A DNA stretch of 64,000 nucleotides from Jacaranda mimosifolia (lineage: Eukaryota; Streptophyta; Magnoliopsida; Lamiales; Bignoniaceae), in the NCBI GenBank assembly GCA_018894105.1, contig CM032124.1, positions 5,689,501 through 5,753,500 of the forward strand. Reading direction: 5' to 3'. Below the pieces are notes generated by a model. It did no database searches. It was not told the origin of the DNA and was given only the letters and a program-made list of their open reading frames with translations. Every line of letters begins with the position of its first letter. Within the stretch, counting starts at the first letter, position 1. Below, in pieces: positions 39,301 through 50,258 of this stretch. A program made the translations under genes and the position numbers.

Positions 39301-40557
39301 GAAGAAATAGTTTTGGAAGAAAATTAGCAATAAATAATGCAAAAACTACTCGACCTGGTACGTATTTTATATTTCTTATTTGGTCATTGATATATATATA
39401 TATTTGTTTTTTTATTTTCATCTTATTTGTGTGCATGGTGTATACTTGATTTTAAAGATGAATGGTGGAGGATATTTGGTAGTGATGCACCAAATTTGCA
39501 GAAGATTGCTATTAAAATATTGAGTCAAACCTCATCTTCTTCTGGATGTGAGCGTAATTAGAGTGTATTTGAACGCGTCCATACTAAGAAGAGGAATAGA
39601 TTGGAGCATCAAAGGTTAAATGATCTTGTCTTTGTTCATTATAATTTGCGCTTGCAACATCGGTAAGAATTAATAATTTACTTTAATTTTGTCTTTATTT
39701 AATTTTTATATTTTTAGTAATTATTTATATTATCAATTGTTTAGCACTTGATGTTCCTAACTAAAAATTATATTTCAAATCTTATATGGTATTTGTAGTG
39801 GTAGACAAAGAAAAAGGACATATGATCCAATTGATTATGAATGCATTGATAAAGTGGACTTTTGGGTAATTGAGGAGGAGCCAAGTGGAGAGCTTGATTG
39901 TGATGAGTTGGAAGAAATGATTGAGGACGAGATGTGTAATGAAAATTTGCATCCATCTAGAGGTTAATTATACACTTGATTATTTAATATTTGTTCACAA
40001 ATTGTGTTGATATATAATTTTCTTGTAATTTTGCTCATATTATATAGTCATTTGTCTAGGTGATGAAGACGACACAAATATGACCAATGATCAAGTTGAT
40101 TTGTCAAAATTTGGTGGCAGCTCAAGCTCGAATGATGGTGAAGTAAATCGTATTTTAAGACAACAAAGGAATTACGTCGTTGATGAAGATGATGACTAAA
40201 GACTTTGGGCAATAATATAGTTTTTGAAACTTAAGTTTATTTATTTGAAGTCCAATGATGTGATTATATTTTGGATAATTGATGGTTGAATTAGTTGTTG
40301 TTTTATTAATTTCTATTGGAATATATTGGACATTTAATATAAAAAAATATGTTTTATTTTGTTAAATATTAATTATATATTATTTTCTATTTTTTACAAT
40401 ATATTAATTATATTATATATATTTATAAAATTAAAAATAATTATTACGTCATTATGACGTCACTCCGGTTCAACCGGTGGTTCAACCGGTCTAACCGGTT
40501 GAACCAGTAACCGGTAGCCTTGCCGGTTCTTTGTCCGGTCTAGTTTTGAGAACATTG
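36324..40557 (+). mobile_element. hAT DNA transposon with near-intact transposase gene
   Basis: Termini CAAGGTTCTCAAAA (36324) and, inward from 40557, CAATGTTCTCAAAA, a 14-bp inverted repeat with one mismatch. The perfect 8-bp duplication GTTAGACC lies at 36316-36323 and 40558-40565. Subterminal zones are dense in 'ccggttcgaccggt'-type palindromes (36340-36485; 40465-40545), probably transposase-binding sites. The single gene spans 36765-40199. This is the youngest-looking element in the window by its duplication and open frame. Confidence 0.95.
36765..40199 (+). pseudogene. hAT transposase (BED finger, DUF659, dimerisation domain), two lesions
   Basis: An intron at 36768-37590 (GT...AG) could place a start ATG at 36765-36767, directly before the donor; an in-frame ATG also opens the main exon at 37594. 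Residues ~33-87 of the 37594 frame are a BED-type zinc finger (WKHCYEV, CLYCNQAI, MKQHLAG). DUF659 follows (MGDGWTDQSHRSLINFLVYC), then VTDNAKNYKKAGKLL and WSPCSAHCINLIMKD. A one-base frameshift in an A/T run near 38864-38872 ends that frame at 38877. Homology continues to 39357, then introns 39358-39457, 39663-39798 and 39963-40059. The hAT dimerisation region (SSSGCERN, then VFERVHTKKRNRL) is at 39460-39662, with TAG at 39559-39561 where relatives have Trp. The acidic tail ends at TAA 40197-40199. It acts in the nucleus on the element's ends. Confidence 0.9.
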
Positions 40558-40644
40558 GTTAGACCCATGGTTTACAACCCATTTTGCCACCACTAACTTG
40601 GAGTAATATATCAGCTTAGGACTTATTCTGAGTGGGGTATTATA

Positions 40645-42650
40645 AGTCCTAATGTGAATACTACTCTTAATAGGGCCCTCAAGAATCTGCTTGGGATGGT
40701 GGAATGCTCCTATAAGGAAAAACATTTGGGTAAATAGTTTTGTAAAACTAGATTTTCCAAAGGAAATTTTGAGGAGCTTCAATCCAAGTTCCAAAAAAGC
40801 CTAAGTGGATGGAAAACAAAACTATTATTCCAAGCTACTAGAGATGTGCTGTTACACTCTTTTGTCTTACCAGATGATGACCTCTATCCTGCCCAAATCA
40901 ATCTGTGTTAAAATGGACTCCATGGTCATGAACTTTTGGTGGGCAACGACGGAAAATAATGAAACCCTGAAATTGAAATGCTAGGACGCCATTTTTTTGC
41001 CTAAGAGTGTCGGAGGACTTGGATTTAGGCGTATGCAGGATTTCAATATTGCTTCGTTTTCTAAATTGGCATGGAACATAGCGTCGAAATACGAATTCAT
41101 CTGGTTCAAATTACGTAGAGCTAAGCACCTAAGATTGGAAAGCTTTCTGAGTTATAATATACCTCCCCAAAGCTTTTATCCTATATGGAAGTTCATTTGC
41201 AAGATGCAAGATCTCATTAAAAAATCTCTGTTACCCCATCTCTTCAAACTCAAATATGTGCATTTGGCTTGAACCGTAGATCCCATCAATTCCGGATCAT
41301 ATACCCTCCTCTTCCTTATCCTACAAAATCCCCCTGGGTAGGCTCAACTTAGTCAAAGATCTTATCTTCCAGGAAATCGGGCAATGGGATGTCGATATGC
41401 TTCAAAGTGTTTTTAAGATTGATAAGGTTAAGGAAATTCTCAAAATTTCCATAGGACCGCCCAGTGATTAGAAATCACTAATTTGGATTGCTTCCAAGTC
41501 AGGCAAGTTCTCTACCAAATCGGCTTATCTTACCTCCATTGGTGCCCGCCTTCTCAATCCTCCTATTATGTTCCCGTGGAATAAATTTCGGTCTGCCAAA
41601 ATCCATGAGCGACTTAAGCTCTTCCTTTGGAATAGGTCTTGCATCCTCTGTAATTGAGCGGAGGAAAATTTGGAATATCTATTTCTCAAATGCCCATGCA
41701 TATCAACCCTCTTCTTTGCTTCAAAATGGAGTTTCAGACTTTCTCACTTTGAAGACTAAAACATGCTCCAATGAATTGATACTTTAGTGCAGACCAACCC
41801 ATAGCTTCTCCCCTTAGTTTCTGTTAATGCTGAGTTTTTAAACTTTGCAACGGTGGTTATGTCTGCTCTTTGGAAATTTAGGAATGATCTAATTCATAGA
41901 AAAAAAATATTCTCACATGATTCTATTCAAGCAGGTTTTCAAGTAAGCGAAGGTTTTCTGGAAATCACAAGCAAGTAAATTGCAGGAAGAGTTTTTCCAA
42001 GGCCCCTGTCCGAGTTGGAAAACCCCTCCTACTCGCTGGATCAAAGTCAACACGGATGCTTCATTCGTGGACGGTCACTCCTTTGCAGCGGCGGTGGCCC
42101 GTAATGCAAATAGATTGGTGACGTATGCTTTCCCAGCTAAGAGATGGCGCCATAACCCAACTGATGCTGAAGCATTTGCACTCAAGTAAGCAACTACTAT
42201 TTTGGATGCCCTCAAAGTTCAGCAGGTTATTTTTGAATTGGATTGTGTGAATGTTAACTCTATAATCAAAACAAGGTTGATCTCTTTGACTGGTCTGCTA
42301 AACCCTCAACAATAAAGGTCCGAGCCTTTTGGTCAAAGTGGAAGAAATGGAAATTCATATTTATCCCTAGATTGGCCAATGGTTCCACATATAATTTGGC
42401 AACTTGGGCTAGGTCATGTGATTTTGTTGCAGTTTGTAAAGTGGATGAACTTCTCACATCTATTTTTTGTAATGGGTTTTCCTCTTGGCTGACTCCTTTT
42501 GATTGCAATGAAATTTTACTTCTATCAAAAAAGAAGTCCTACTACAATTCAATTAAGGGCATTCAACGAAAAATACAACTACAAAGCGATGGCGTCAGGA
42601 TGATACAAAGCAATTTATATGTTGGCTCCGTCTAAACTTATATAAATAAA
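40645..42650 (+). pseudogene. LINE RT C-terminal part, zinc-binding region and RNase H
   Basis: After the AGTCC duplication the ORF2 text resumes (SPNVNTTLNRALKNLLGM; FQKSLSGWKTKLLFQATRD near 40785-40850). 40997-41272 is open and matches the post-RT segment (SVGGLGFRRMQDFNIASFSK LAWNI). The region near 41480-41760 corresponds to the zf-RVT segment but is scrambled. 41980-42189 is an RVT_3-type RNase H start (RWIKVNTDASFVDG with the first catalytic Asp, TDAEAFALK with the catalytic Glu), stopped at 42187. The C-terminal end (STYNLATWARSCD) lies in the frame 42372-42635. A short A-rich tail follows. C-terminal RNase H is a known trait of many plant L1 elements. Confidence 0.8.
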
Positions 42651-43319
42651 TAAAACTTATATTACTTATTTAGTTTATATTTTTAATGGAATACTTAGTT
42701 TTAATCTAAAATGAGAAAGGAGTGGGGGGCAGCTTTCTCATGTGTTCGATTTATTTATAATGATTCAGTAATTTATAATAATTTTGTTCTCAGTTTCATC
42801 TCTTTTTAGTTAAGCCAAATATATAGAAAGTTTAAGTTTGCTCAATTTTAAATAATTGTGTTAAATAAATTTATTATATTATTTCATAACTTTATTGGCT
42901 AAAGAAAGTGTGAAAATTATTTTTCTAAAAGTTTGATAGTTTATAGATCTGTAAGAGTTGGATTACGTATCAACTTGGCTATTAATGTAATAAGTACCTA
43001 AAGTGTTAAATGAAATCCGTTGTTCGAAATAAATATTTGTTTTATATTAATTATTTAATATTTAGCATTATAAAAAATAAGGACGTATTGTTGAGTACTA
43101 TATATATTTAATGGGGCTAAAATATTTTTACCCCTATATGAAATGTGAAATAGACAGTTTACTTCCTTATGATAAAAAATGTTGAAATGTCGCCTTATGT
43201 TTTTAAATTGTGGTTCACTACCCCCTTCTATCTATTTGAGTTGAATTTTATATTGAATGTACAAAAATGCCCTCATATATATAATTACATTATATCCTTA
43301 TGTTTTCCTTTTTCTTTTT
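42651..43319. other. AT-rich spacer, nothing recognised
   Basis: No domain, terminal repeat or RNA gene seen between the LINE 3' end and the AT satellite-like array. Confidence 0.5.
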
Positions 43320-43768
43320 CTTCTATTAAATCAAAATTAAATATTTTATATTTATAAAGTACATAAGATATTTATATGAATTAAATACTATCTAATATCT
43401 ATAAAATTATATATGCATACATATATATGAAATTATACACATACAAAAAATTATATAAATACATATATGCATAATATATATATGTATATAAAATTACTTA
43501 TAACATATGTATATACATATATAATATATATATATGTCTTTTTCTTTTGTTTAATCTAAAATTAAATAATTTTATATTTATGAAATATATAACATGCTAC
43601 TTATATAAATTAAATACTATTAAATATTTATACAATTATTTATACATACATATATATAATTATCAAAATTAAAAAAATTAATATTTATAAAATACATGAC
43701 ATCTTTATGTATATTAAATAATATTTATTATTTATAAAATTATATAAACATACATATATATAAAATTA

Positions 43769-46704
43769 CGTAACACCCCTAAATTTGGCATTTTAGAATA
43801 CAAGGATTTACTTGTAAGAAAATTTAAAGTTTTCGGGTCAAATTGCAATTTGAGGAAAACTTGATTGACCAATATTAGAAAGTTTTGAGGGTCAAATTAA
43901 GAATATTTTTGGTCAATTGGGTGAATGCTAGGTACTAAGGAAGTTAAGGGACTGAATTAAAGGTGGATAATTTCTGGAGGACTCTATTGGAAGTTGGGCA
44001 AAAGTTTTGGACACCAATTTTTTATTTCTAGAACTTTTCTTTAAATATCCAAAACCCCCACCCTTTTCTCTCATTCTCGCCCAGCAACCGTTTTGCCTCT
44101 TTGGTGATTTTCTTCGGTAGCCCTCGAATTGTGAAACTAAACCAACTACAACCTTCATCTCATCATCAGGAACAAAATCTACCACATGCAGGGCCTTTTT
44201 CTCTGGTGAAACACCAGGAATTTGAAGTTGAAAGTGAGCTCATGATGATGGTAGCGGGTAGCTCATCTTCAGCAAACAATGGACTTGACTAAAGTGTGGG
44301 TATTGATGGGTTCAGCTCGATGAATGAGTTGGTGGCCTTGATTTTGCAAATCAGTAACCAATGGAGCCATATTGAGTGCATGGTGCATAGTGTCGTGAAG
44401 GTGGACAATTAGGTTTTCTGGCTAGTTAAGCGACCAAACGGCAGCAAGCTTGAAATTGATGTGGGCATTTTATTGGCTGAGTTGATTGGTGGTAGTGTTG
44501 ACAAATTCCAATAGTAGCATTGAGGCAAGTTCCGCTCCTTGATGTGGCAATTATACTGGTGCTATTCAAAGTTCTAATCGAGACATCTTAGGAAAATGGC
44601 CAAAATTGGTGTTAAAGCTTTGTACCATTTATATTCTTTTCGAATCTTGTATTATATCAAGAGAAAATGAAGAAATTGATACAGGATTTGGATATATACC
44701 ATGCATGTGTATTTATATAACTTAATGGGCCTGGATTTGTATTATTATATGATAATTTTGGATTAGCTGAGTTTATTAAAAGATTAAAAACCCTAATTTC
44801 ATGGATTTGAGATTTAAGTGAAAATTTAGGATATTTAAGACAGTTGGACTATTATTATTCACTTGGTTTAACATGTTAAGGTTGAATATATAAATAAGGA
44901 CCTAATTATATCCTTTTACTAATATAACCCCATGAATATTTTTGTAATAACAGCTTAATTCGTATGTTCTGTAATGATAATGCTAACACGAATCTTAGAT
45001 TACCATATTAATCAAGTAATTATCAACTTTAAGCTGTTATCGTATAATTATAATTATAAAATTGAATGAGGATTCTAATAATAAACCCACTCTTTTGAAT
45101 AGGTGATGAAGAACTGGGTCCCGCAGACTAGTATGCGATGATAGCATTTATGAGGCTATTGAGGTGAGAGTTTAACCTCTTGGGTATTTGTTTCATATGC
45201 CCAGTGAGGGTTTTCCAATTTGGTACTTGTTTTGTATGAGCTTACTCGTTAACTGTTGTACCCTTGTAAAGGTCTAACCTCTCATGTATTTGCTTTTTAT
45301 AAACCTATGAGGGTCCATTGCTATTGTATTTGATTTGTATAAGCCTATTCATTATTAGTTGTACACATCTGCGAGGGTTAAATTGTTCTTATTTTGGAAA
45401 ATAATTGATTCTCGATTATTGAATTCCATTATTGTTTGAACTCTCAATTGTTATCTATTTATTATATTGTAAACCCTTCTAAAGGTCAGCCAATCTAGAA
45501 ACTTGTTCTTGTTCTGTAACTGAATCTTGATTCTTAGATTTTGTAGTTTATTCAAATTTTGATTTGTTGTTTGTGAATTGATTCATATACCCCTATGAGG
45601 GTTTGTTTCCTTTATTTCGATTCTAATAAGAGTTTAGTCAATCTATTCTAGCACCAAGAACTCATATTGTCTTGCTTGATATCGATCAGTCTAAATTCAT
45701 TCTACTTATCGTATGTTTGGTCTTGTCAGTTTGTATGAATCTATCTTGTACGCTATTAATTCATGTTGTCAAAAATTTATTTGTTGATATGTGATATATG
45801 TATGAAGATATGTTGGGCCAAGTGCTGATCCTAGCGAAATGCTTGGAATTGTGGTACCACTAGGGGCTATCCCCTAGGTATTAGTGATGAGCCGGGGGCT
45901 ATCCCCCAGGCATTAGCAATCTATCAAGTACCAAACTATCATACTTGGGTAAGTTTAGTCTGGTCAGAATAAGATGAGTTTGATATGCCTATCCCATTAT
46001 GATTTATTAGATTGCATATGTTATTTGAGTTTGCTTTATTCTAACTGTATCCTGATTATTTGTAATCTGATCAAGGAGTATTAAGAATGATATAGCTTCT
46101 TTGTGTAGTTCGGCTAATGTCTGGGCTGAATAAACCGACGACGATAGCTCCCATAGTAAATCAGTTGAGCTGGTCGGGTTGTTTGAAGCAAGCGTAACAA
46201 CTCTTGAACTAGCAGCGTGAAATTTACAATAACTTTGTTCTGGTACATTTGTGTCATCTTTTCAATGTCATGGTTATTTATGTTCTATTGAACTTTTGAT
46301 TCTGCTAGAGATCTATGCGGTTGCTCATTGTACATCCCTCATTGAGTCCTTAAAACTCACCCTCTCTGTTATTTTTTATTTATTGGACCAAAGAATTTTT
46401 TTGTAATAAATTAGGTGATTTCATGTGCTTTTAGGTTCTCTGATCATTATATTTAGACTTAGAGATATTGTGATACATTAAGATTGAACTAATGACATAA
46501 GGCATGTATATATTATGTTGAACATTATGGGACCATTTATGGCATATATAAAGTAATTTGTTGAGATTTATTAGGTTGAAACATGTTGCCGTCGTTGATG
46601 AATCTTGAAATTTTTATAGGCCTATCGATTGTCTTGTGGGTTAGGACCTAAGTTTGAATCGGAGTGGCATTACAGCTTTAGGGTACCCTGAGTGAGGTGC
46701 CACA
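43769..46704 (+). mobile_element. Tekay-type solo LTR with perfect 5-bp duplication
   Basis: LTR text starts (C)GTAACACCCCTAAATTTGG at 43769 and ends '...gagtgaggtgccaca' at 46704. AATTA lies at 43764-43768 and again at 46705-46709. The canonical 5' TG is CG here. Internal features shared with the other LTRs: pyrimidine-rich leader at 44040-44110, repeated 'tacccttgtaaaggt/cctatgagggtt' words at 45180-45610, 'gggggctatccccca' repeats at 45850-45920, and 'ccctcattgagtccttaaaactcacc' near 46336. No internal retroelement domain is present. The 63- and 85-codon frames near 44000-44290 overlap on opposite strands and are not supported. Confidence 0.88.
45825..45935. repeat. LTR subrepeats with 'ctaggggctatcccctaggtatta' palindromic core
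   Basis: Two to three units; 'aggggctatcccct' and 'gggggctatccccc' are each self-complementary. Homologous to 34030-34215. Confidence 0.65.
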
Positions 46705-47420
46705 AATTATATACATATAAAATATATATAAATACATATATGTATATAAATTTTTTATAACATATCTATATACATATATATAAAAAAAATATTTTTTCTT
46801 TTTTTTAATATAAAATTAAATAATTTTGTATTTATGAAATATATAGCATACTTATATAAATTAAATACTATTTAATATTTATAAAACTATATATATATAT
46901 ATACATATATAATTATCAAAACTAAATACTTTCATATGTATAAAATATATAGCATATTTATATAAATCAAATACTATACAATATTTATAAAAAATTATAT
47001 ACATTTATATGTATATAATTATACATACATACATATATATATATTTATATACATATAAAAATTATATAAATACAAATATGCATATAACATTATTTATAAA
47101 ATGTCTATATACATATATATTAAATAATTTTATATGTATTATCTATTTAACATTTTTATATAAATTTAATACTATTTGATATTTGTAAAATTATATATAC
47201 ATATATATATATATAATTATCAAAACTAAATAATTTCATATTTATAAAATATATATATATATAACATATTTATATAAATCATATACTATATAATATCTAT
47301 AAAAAATTATATACATGCATATATATATGTATATAAAATCACATATGTATATATAAAATTATATATATAATTATTTATAACATATCCATATCCATACATA
47401 TGCATAATATATATAACCCC

Positions 47421-47593
47421 CCGCCCCCCAAATAGCAACCAACAGCTATGGCCACCTGAAGCCTTTTTTTTTTCCTTTTCCTTTTAATCACGATGCCGCC
47501 AGCTGAATGTGGCTAGATCTAGATGGCATAGCAACCATGGCTATATATATGTAATGTAATACTATATTATAAATATAATGCATATTATATAAT
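47421..47593. other. GC-rich islet next to the AT array
   Basis: A C-rich run 'ccccccgcccccc' precedes two copies of 'atagcaacca' (near 47431 and 47528) around 'gctatggccacc' and a T-rich run. No gene. A similar islet occurs at 62300-62440. Confidence 0.5.
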
Positions 47594-50242
47594 TGTAAAA
47601 CCCCCAAAATCTTATGATTAATAGCATTTAAAATTTTATCATTTTAAGATTTATAAAAATTTAATTACTCTTTATATTATTATTATTTTATAAATTTTTT
47701 AGGGGTCAATTTGCAATTAAGTAGGATTTAATTGAGCAACTCTTGAAAACTTAGGATTTAGCATGGAAAGAAAAAGTCAACTACGGTCAAGACTGGATTC
47801 CAACAGATCATTAGGACTGAATTGAATGATTAACAAGAAATTAAAGGGCTAAATTGCAAATACAAAAAAATGAATTTTATAAAAATAGCGATTTTCTCAC
47901 TTTCCTTTTTCATCTTCATCTTCATCGCCATTTTCTCTCCTTCACAGCGTCACCTTTCCACCACCTTCACCACCCTCATCGACAACCATTTCAACCATCC
48001 CATACCACCAATTATCTCTCTTCATCCTTAGCTACACCTTGCATGGAAGCTTGAAGCGACTACAACAATGGAACTGGGAGTATGAACGCGGCAGCAAGAA
48101 GTAAAAAGGCCAAGACGGTGACCAACGGTTGAAGGTCATCCAGGCTTCAAAACTGAAAACCAACTAGTGCATTGGACTCAGGAAGATGAGATGCAGTCAA
48201 TAGTAGTGGTTTCATATTTTTCTGGCCACGACACAATGGTTGTCCTCAGAGAAAATTATCTCCTCATCACGGCAGTCGCGGTGGTGCATTCGGTTCGGTG
48301 TTTTGGGGTCTTGATTGTGCATTTCGGGGTAAAGATTAGTTTTGAGATTAGAGTTTTGTATATTTTTAATTGTTTAAACCTCTTGTACCATTGGATAATT
48401 GATTTTGATTTATATTAGGTAGTAAATATTAATGCATAAATGATGTTGGATTTTTGGACCCAAAATTTGTACCAAATGTGATAATTGAAGAATTCTTGAG
48501 TTAATTGAGCTAGAAAAAAAAAACCCTAAATTTGGAAAATTGGGCTCTAAATGAGAATAATTAGGTTATTGAACTAATTAACTTTTATTACTGCTTAGGA
48601 CATTGATATTGGATTGAATTCATTATGTTTATTGCTCGTATCATTCACGACCCTGCAACTAATAGTAAATTAGCAACATCATTAAGAGTATTTCTGAAAG
48701 ATAATTCTGGACTAAGTCATATATATCAAATTAATTGGGTAGTTACTGATGTTAGACAATTAATAATAGGATTTTATTTATTGGATGTTATTTAAGTCAA
48801 ATGTGAGTTTTGACAAGTAAATAATTCTTTTGGTTTGGTGACGAGGAGTAAGAAATTGCAGATTAGTAGACCATAACCACATTTCTATGGCTTTTGAGGT
48901 GAGGGTTTGCCAATTTGGCACCTTTCTCACACCTACCCATTGTTGTGATAGACCCCTATGAGGGTTTCTGTTCCTATATTGTATCTGTTGAAATTTCATA
49001 TATTATTGAAATCTCGACAGTTAATTATTTCTAATATGTACACCCCCGTGAGGATATTTGCTTATTTCTATTCTGGTGTCCAAAACTTTTATTAGATTGT
49101 TCGATTCTATCCCTTGTACTATACAGCCTTGTCGACTGCTTCCGTATTACTTGTTCATTTCTTATCATGTAGATTATTCAAGAAATCTCATTGGTATATT
49201 CAAGTTCATTCTATATATCAGTTATTTGGCCTTGACAGCATACTTGATTATCGATTGAAACAGTCGAGTGCCAATTCCAATAGAATACTTAGATTATTAT
49301 TCCGAAATGACCTTACTGGCCAATATATTGGATGTTCAGATTATTTCTTGTTATATTCATATTATTGTATAAAGGTTCAAATTGCATCTGTTGGCATTGT
49401 ATTATTCTAGCCCATAGGATGCCATGGGCGGTTTCCACTCAGAGGAACGCCATGAAGGTTTGGGCCAAGGGGCTAGGTTCGAAAAATGGACGGGCAGAAT
49501 GGATCAATGGATACAATCTTACTGCTGGTATCTATCTATGATCCTACCTTGCAGGTAGCTGGAGGTAACAAATTATGAGTGACGGGATCTAGCATATAGT
49601 CGACCATGCCATATAAATCAATTATTACCTGCCGAGCTGAGTGCTCAAGCAATGGAGTGATAAGAAAATTTTGTTTATACTGTATCGATGCTCAGTACTT
49701 GCAATTATAATTTAATTTAGGAATAATAAGGACGAAATAACCAATAGCTTGTTAATTTGATATCATATGTGTCACATATGCTATTGATTCATATTAGAAG
49801 CTCTTGCTTGTGACTGAACTGTTCATTTATTATTGTATCTCAGTAAGTTTTTCTTTCAGTCTTGTCATTTTCTTTCCCTCACTAAGTTTTTAGAACTTAC
49901 CTTCATTGTATGCTTTATTTTTTTTCAGATAGGTCTACGTGAGAAGTAATAACTCATGCTTTGGTTGAAAGGTTATTTCATAATAAATTAGGTGTTTTGA
50001 TTGTATTTGTAGTTTGCACCTAATCGAGACATCTATCTAAGAGATGTTATGAAGATGTTTGTATGAAACCTAAGATGCTTGGTAGTACATATTATGCTAT
50101 GAAATGATATTTTGGGTTAGTGCTAGTTGTTTTTCCTTGAGATTGGTTAAATTCTCGATTCTCCAATTGTTGTTTGATTTAGATTTCAAACTTGAATTAG
50201 TAGTACCTTTGTTTAGAGGTCATCCTAAGCGAGGGTGGTACA
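47594..50242 (+). repeat. 5' LTR of the chromovirus
   Basis: TGTAAAACCCCCAAAATC at 47594 to '...gcgagggtggtaca' at 50242. It aligns with 56010-58510. It contains a TATA-like box at 47875-47887, a C/T-rich leader after it, 'cccctatgagggttt' repeats near 48950, and 'ccctcactaagtttttagaac' near 49880. Small open frames inside are not genes. Confidence 0.9.
47875..47887 (+). promoter_or_regulatory. LTR TATA box
   Basis: 'ttttataaaaata', conserved exactly at 56287-56299 in the 3' LTR at the same distance from the LTR start. Confidence 0.6.
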
Positions 50243-50246
50243 GAGG

Positions 50247-50258
50247 TGGTATCAGAGC
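50247..50258 (+). promoter_or_regulatory. Primer-binding site (initiator tRNA-Met)
   Basis: TGGTATCAGAGC, the 12-base complement of the plant initiator tRNA-Met 3' end, lies four bases after the 5' LTR. It primes minus-strand DNA synthesis. Confidence 0.95.

Larger units (their letters stand above)
34896..40595. mobile_element. hAT-type MITE inside the solo LTR (host of two further insertions)
   Basis: Ends are TAAGGGTGGCAAATGAGTGG (34896) and, inward on the minus strand from 40595, TAGTGGTGGCAAAATGGGTT, typical of plant MITEs with the GGGTGGCAAA terminus. GGGTTGGG/CCCAACCC words fill both subterminal zones (34910-35000; 36200-36320). Removing the two inner insertions (35193-35802 and 36324-40557) leaves about 0.85 kb. 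It carries no coding sequence of its own. The flanking 8-mers GTCAAGAG and ACTTGGAG match poorly, so the exact border is uncertain by a few bases. It interrupts the LTR 49 bases before its 3' end. Confidence 0.7.
31880..40644 (+). mobile_element. Tekay-type solo LTR in LINE ORF2, itself split by nested elements
   Basis: Starts TGCAACACTCCTAAACTTTGG at 31880 (TGTAACACCCCTAAA-like) and ends '...gagtggggtattata' at 40644. A perfect 5-bp duplication AGTCC flanks it (31875-31879 and 40645-40649), and the LINE frame joins across it (YFSP to NVNTTLN). LTR-derived sequence is 31880-34895 and 40596-40644, about 3.1 kb, close to the 2.9-kb solo LTR at 43769. It shows a TATA-like box (32172-32184), pyrimidine-rich leader, repeated 'tatgagggtt' words and a polypurine-poor 3' part with 'ccctcactaagtctttgg'. 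No internal retroelement domain remains, so it is a solo LTR left by LTR-LTR recombination. Confidence 0.88.
9300..42650 (+). mobile_element. Plant L1-type LINE, in four pieces around three nested insertions
   Basis: Four collinear pieces carry ORF1 and ORF2 in order: 9300-10105 (ORF1 with zinc knuckle), 26500-28005 (ORF1 tail and endonuclease), 30408-31879 (RT N-terminal half) and 40645-42650 (RT C-terminal part, RNase H, 3' end). Together they make about 5.8 kb, the usual full length of a plant L1. Each break coincides with an independent insertion: two with clean target duplications (TAT and AGTCC) and one with an imperfect 8-bp duplication. The exact 5' end is uncertain. A short A-rich tail (aaataaataaaa) follows the last domain near 42642. 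Target duplications of the LINE itself were not found. Confidence 0.85.
43320..47420. repeat. AT-rich satellite-like array, ~111-bp paired units, split by a solo LTR
   Basis: Units of the form 'aaattaaataattttatatttataaa...atactatttaatatttataaaattatatatacatatat' begin near 43325, 43557, 43668, then, beyond the inserted LTR, near 46805, 46917, 47110 and 47220. Spacings are 110-112 inside pairs and longer (about 193-232) between pairs, suggesting a dimer with a variable AT spacer. The array resumes on the far side of the LTR at 46705 in the same register of motifs. Confidence 0.75.

Noticed and set aside
42651..43319. Possible host gene between the LINE and the AT array
   Set aside because: No frame above background, no splice-site pattern and no domain.
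43928..44292. Opposed frames of 85 and 63 codons
   Set aside because: They overlap on opposite strands within the leader of a solo LTR, with no domain.
47854..48418. Possible small host genes (66 and 83 codons)
   Set aside because: Located in the 5' LTR; the equivalent 3' LTR frames are broken, so no coding constraint.
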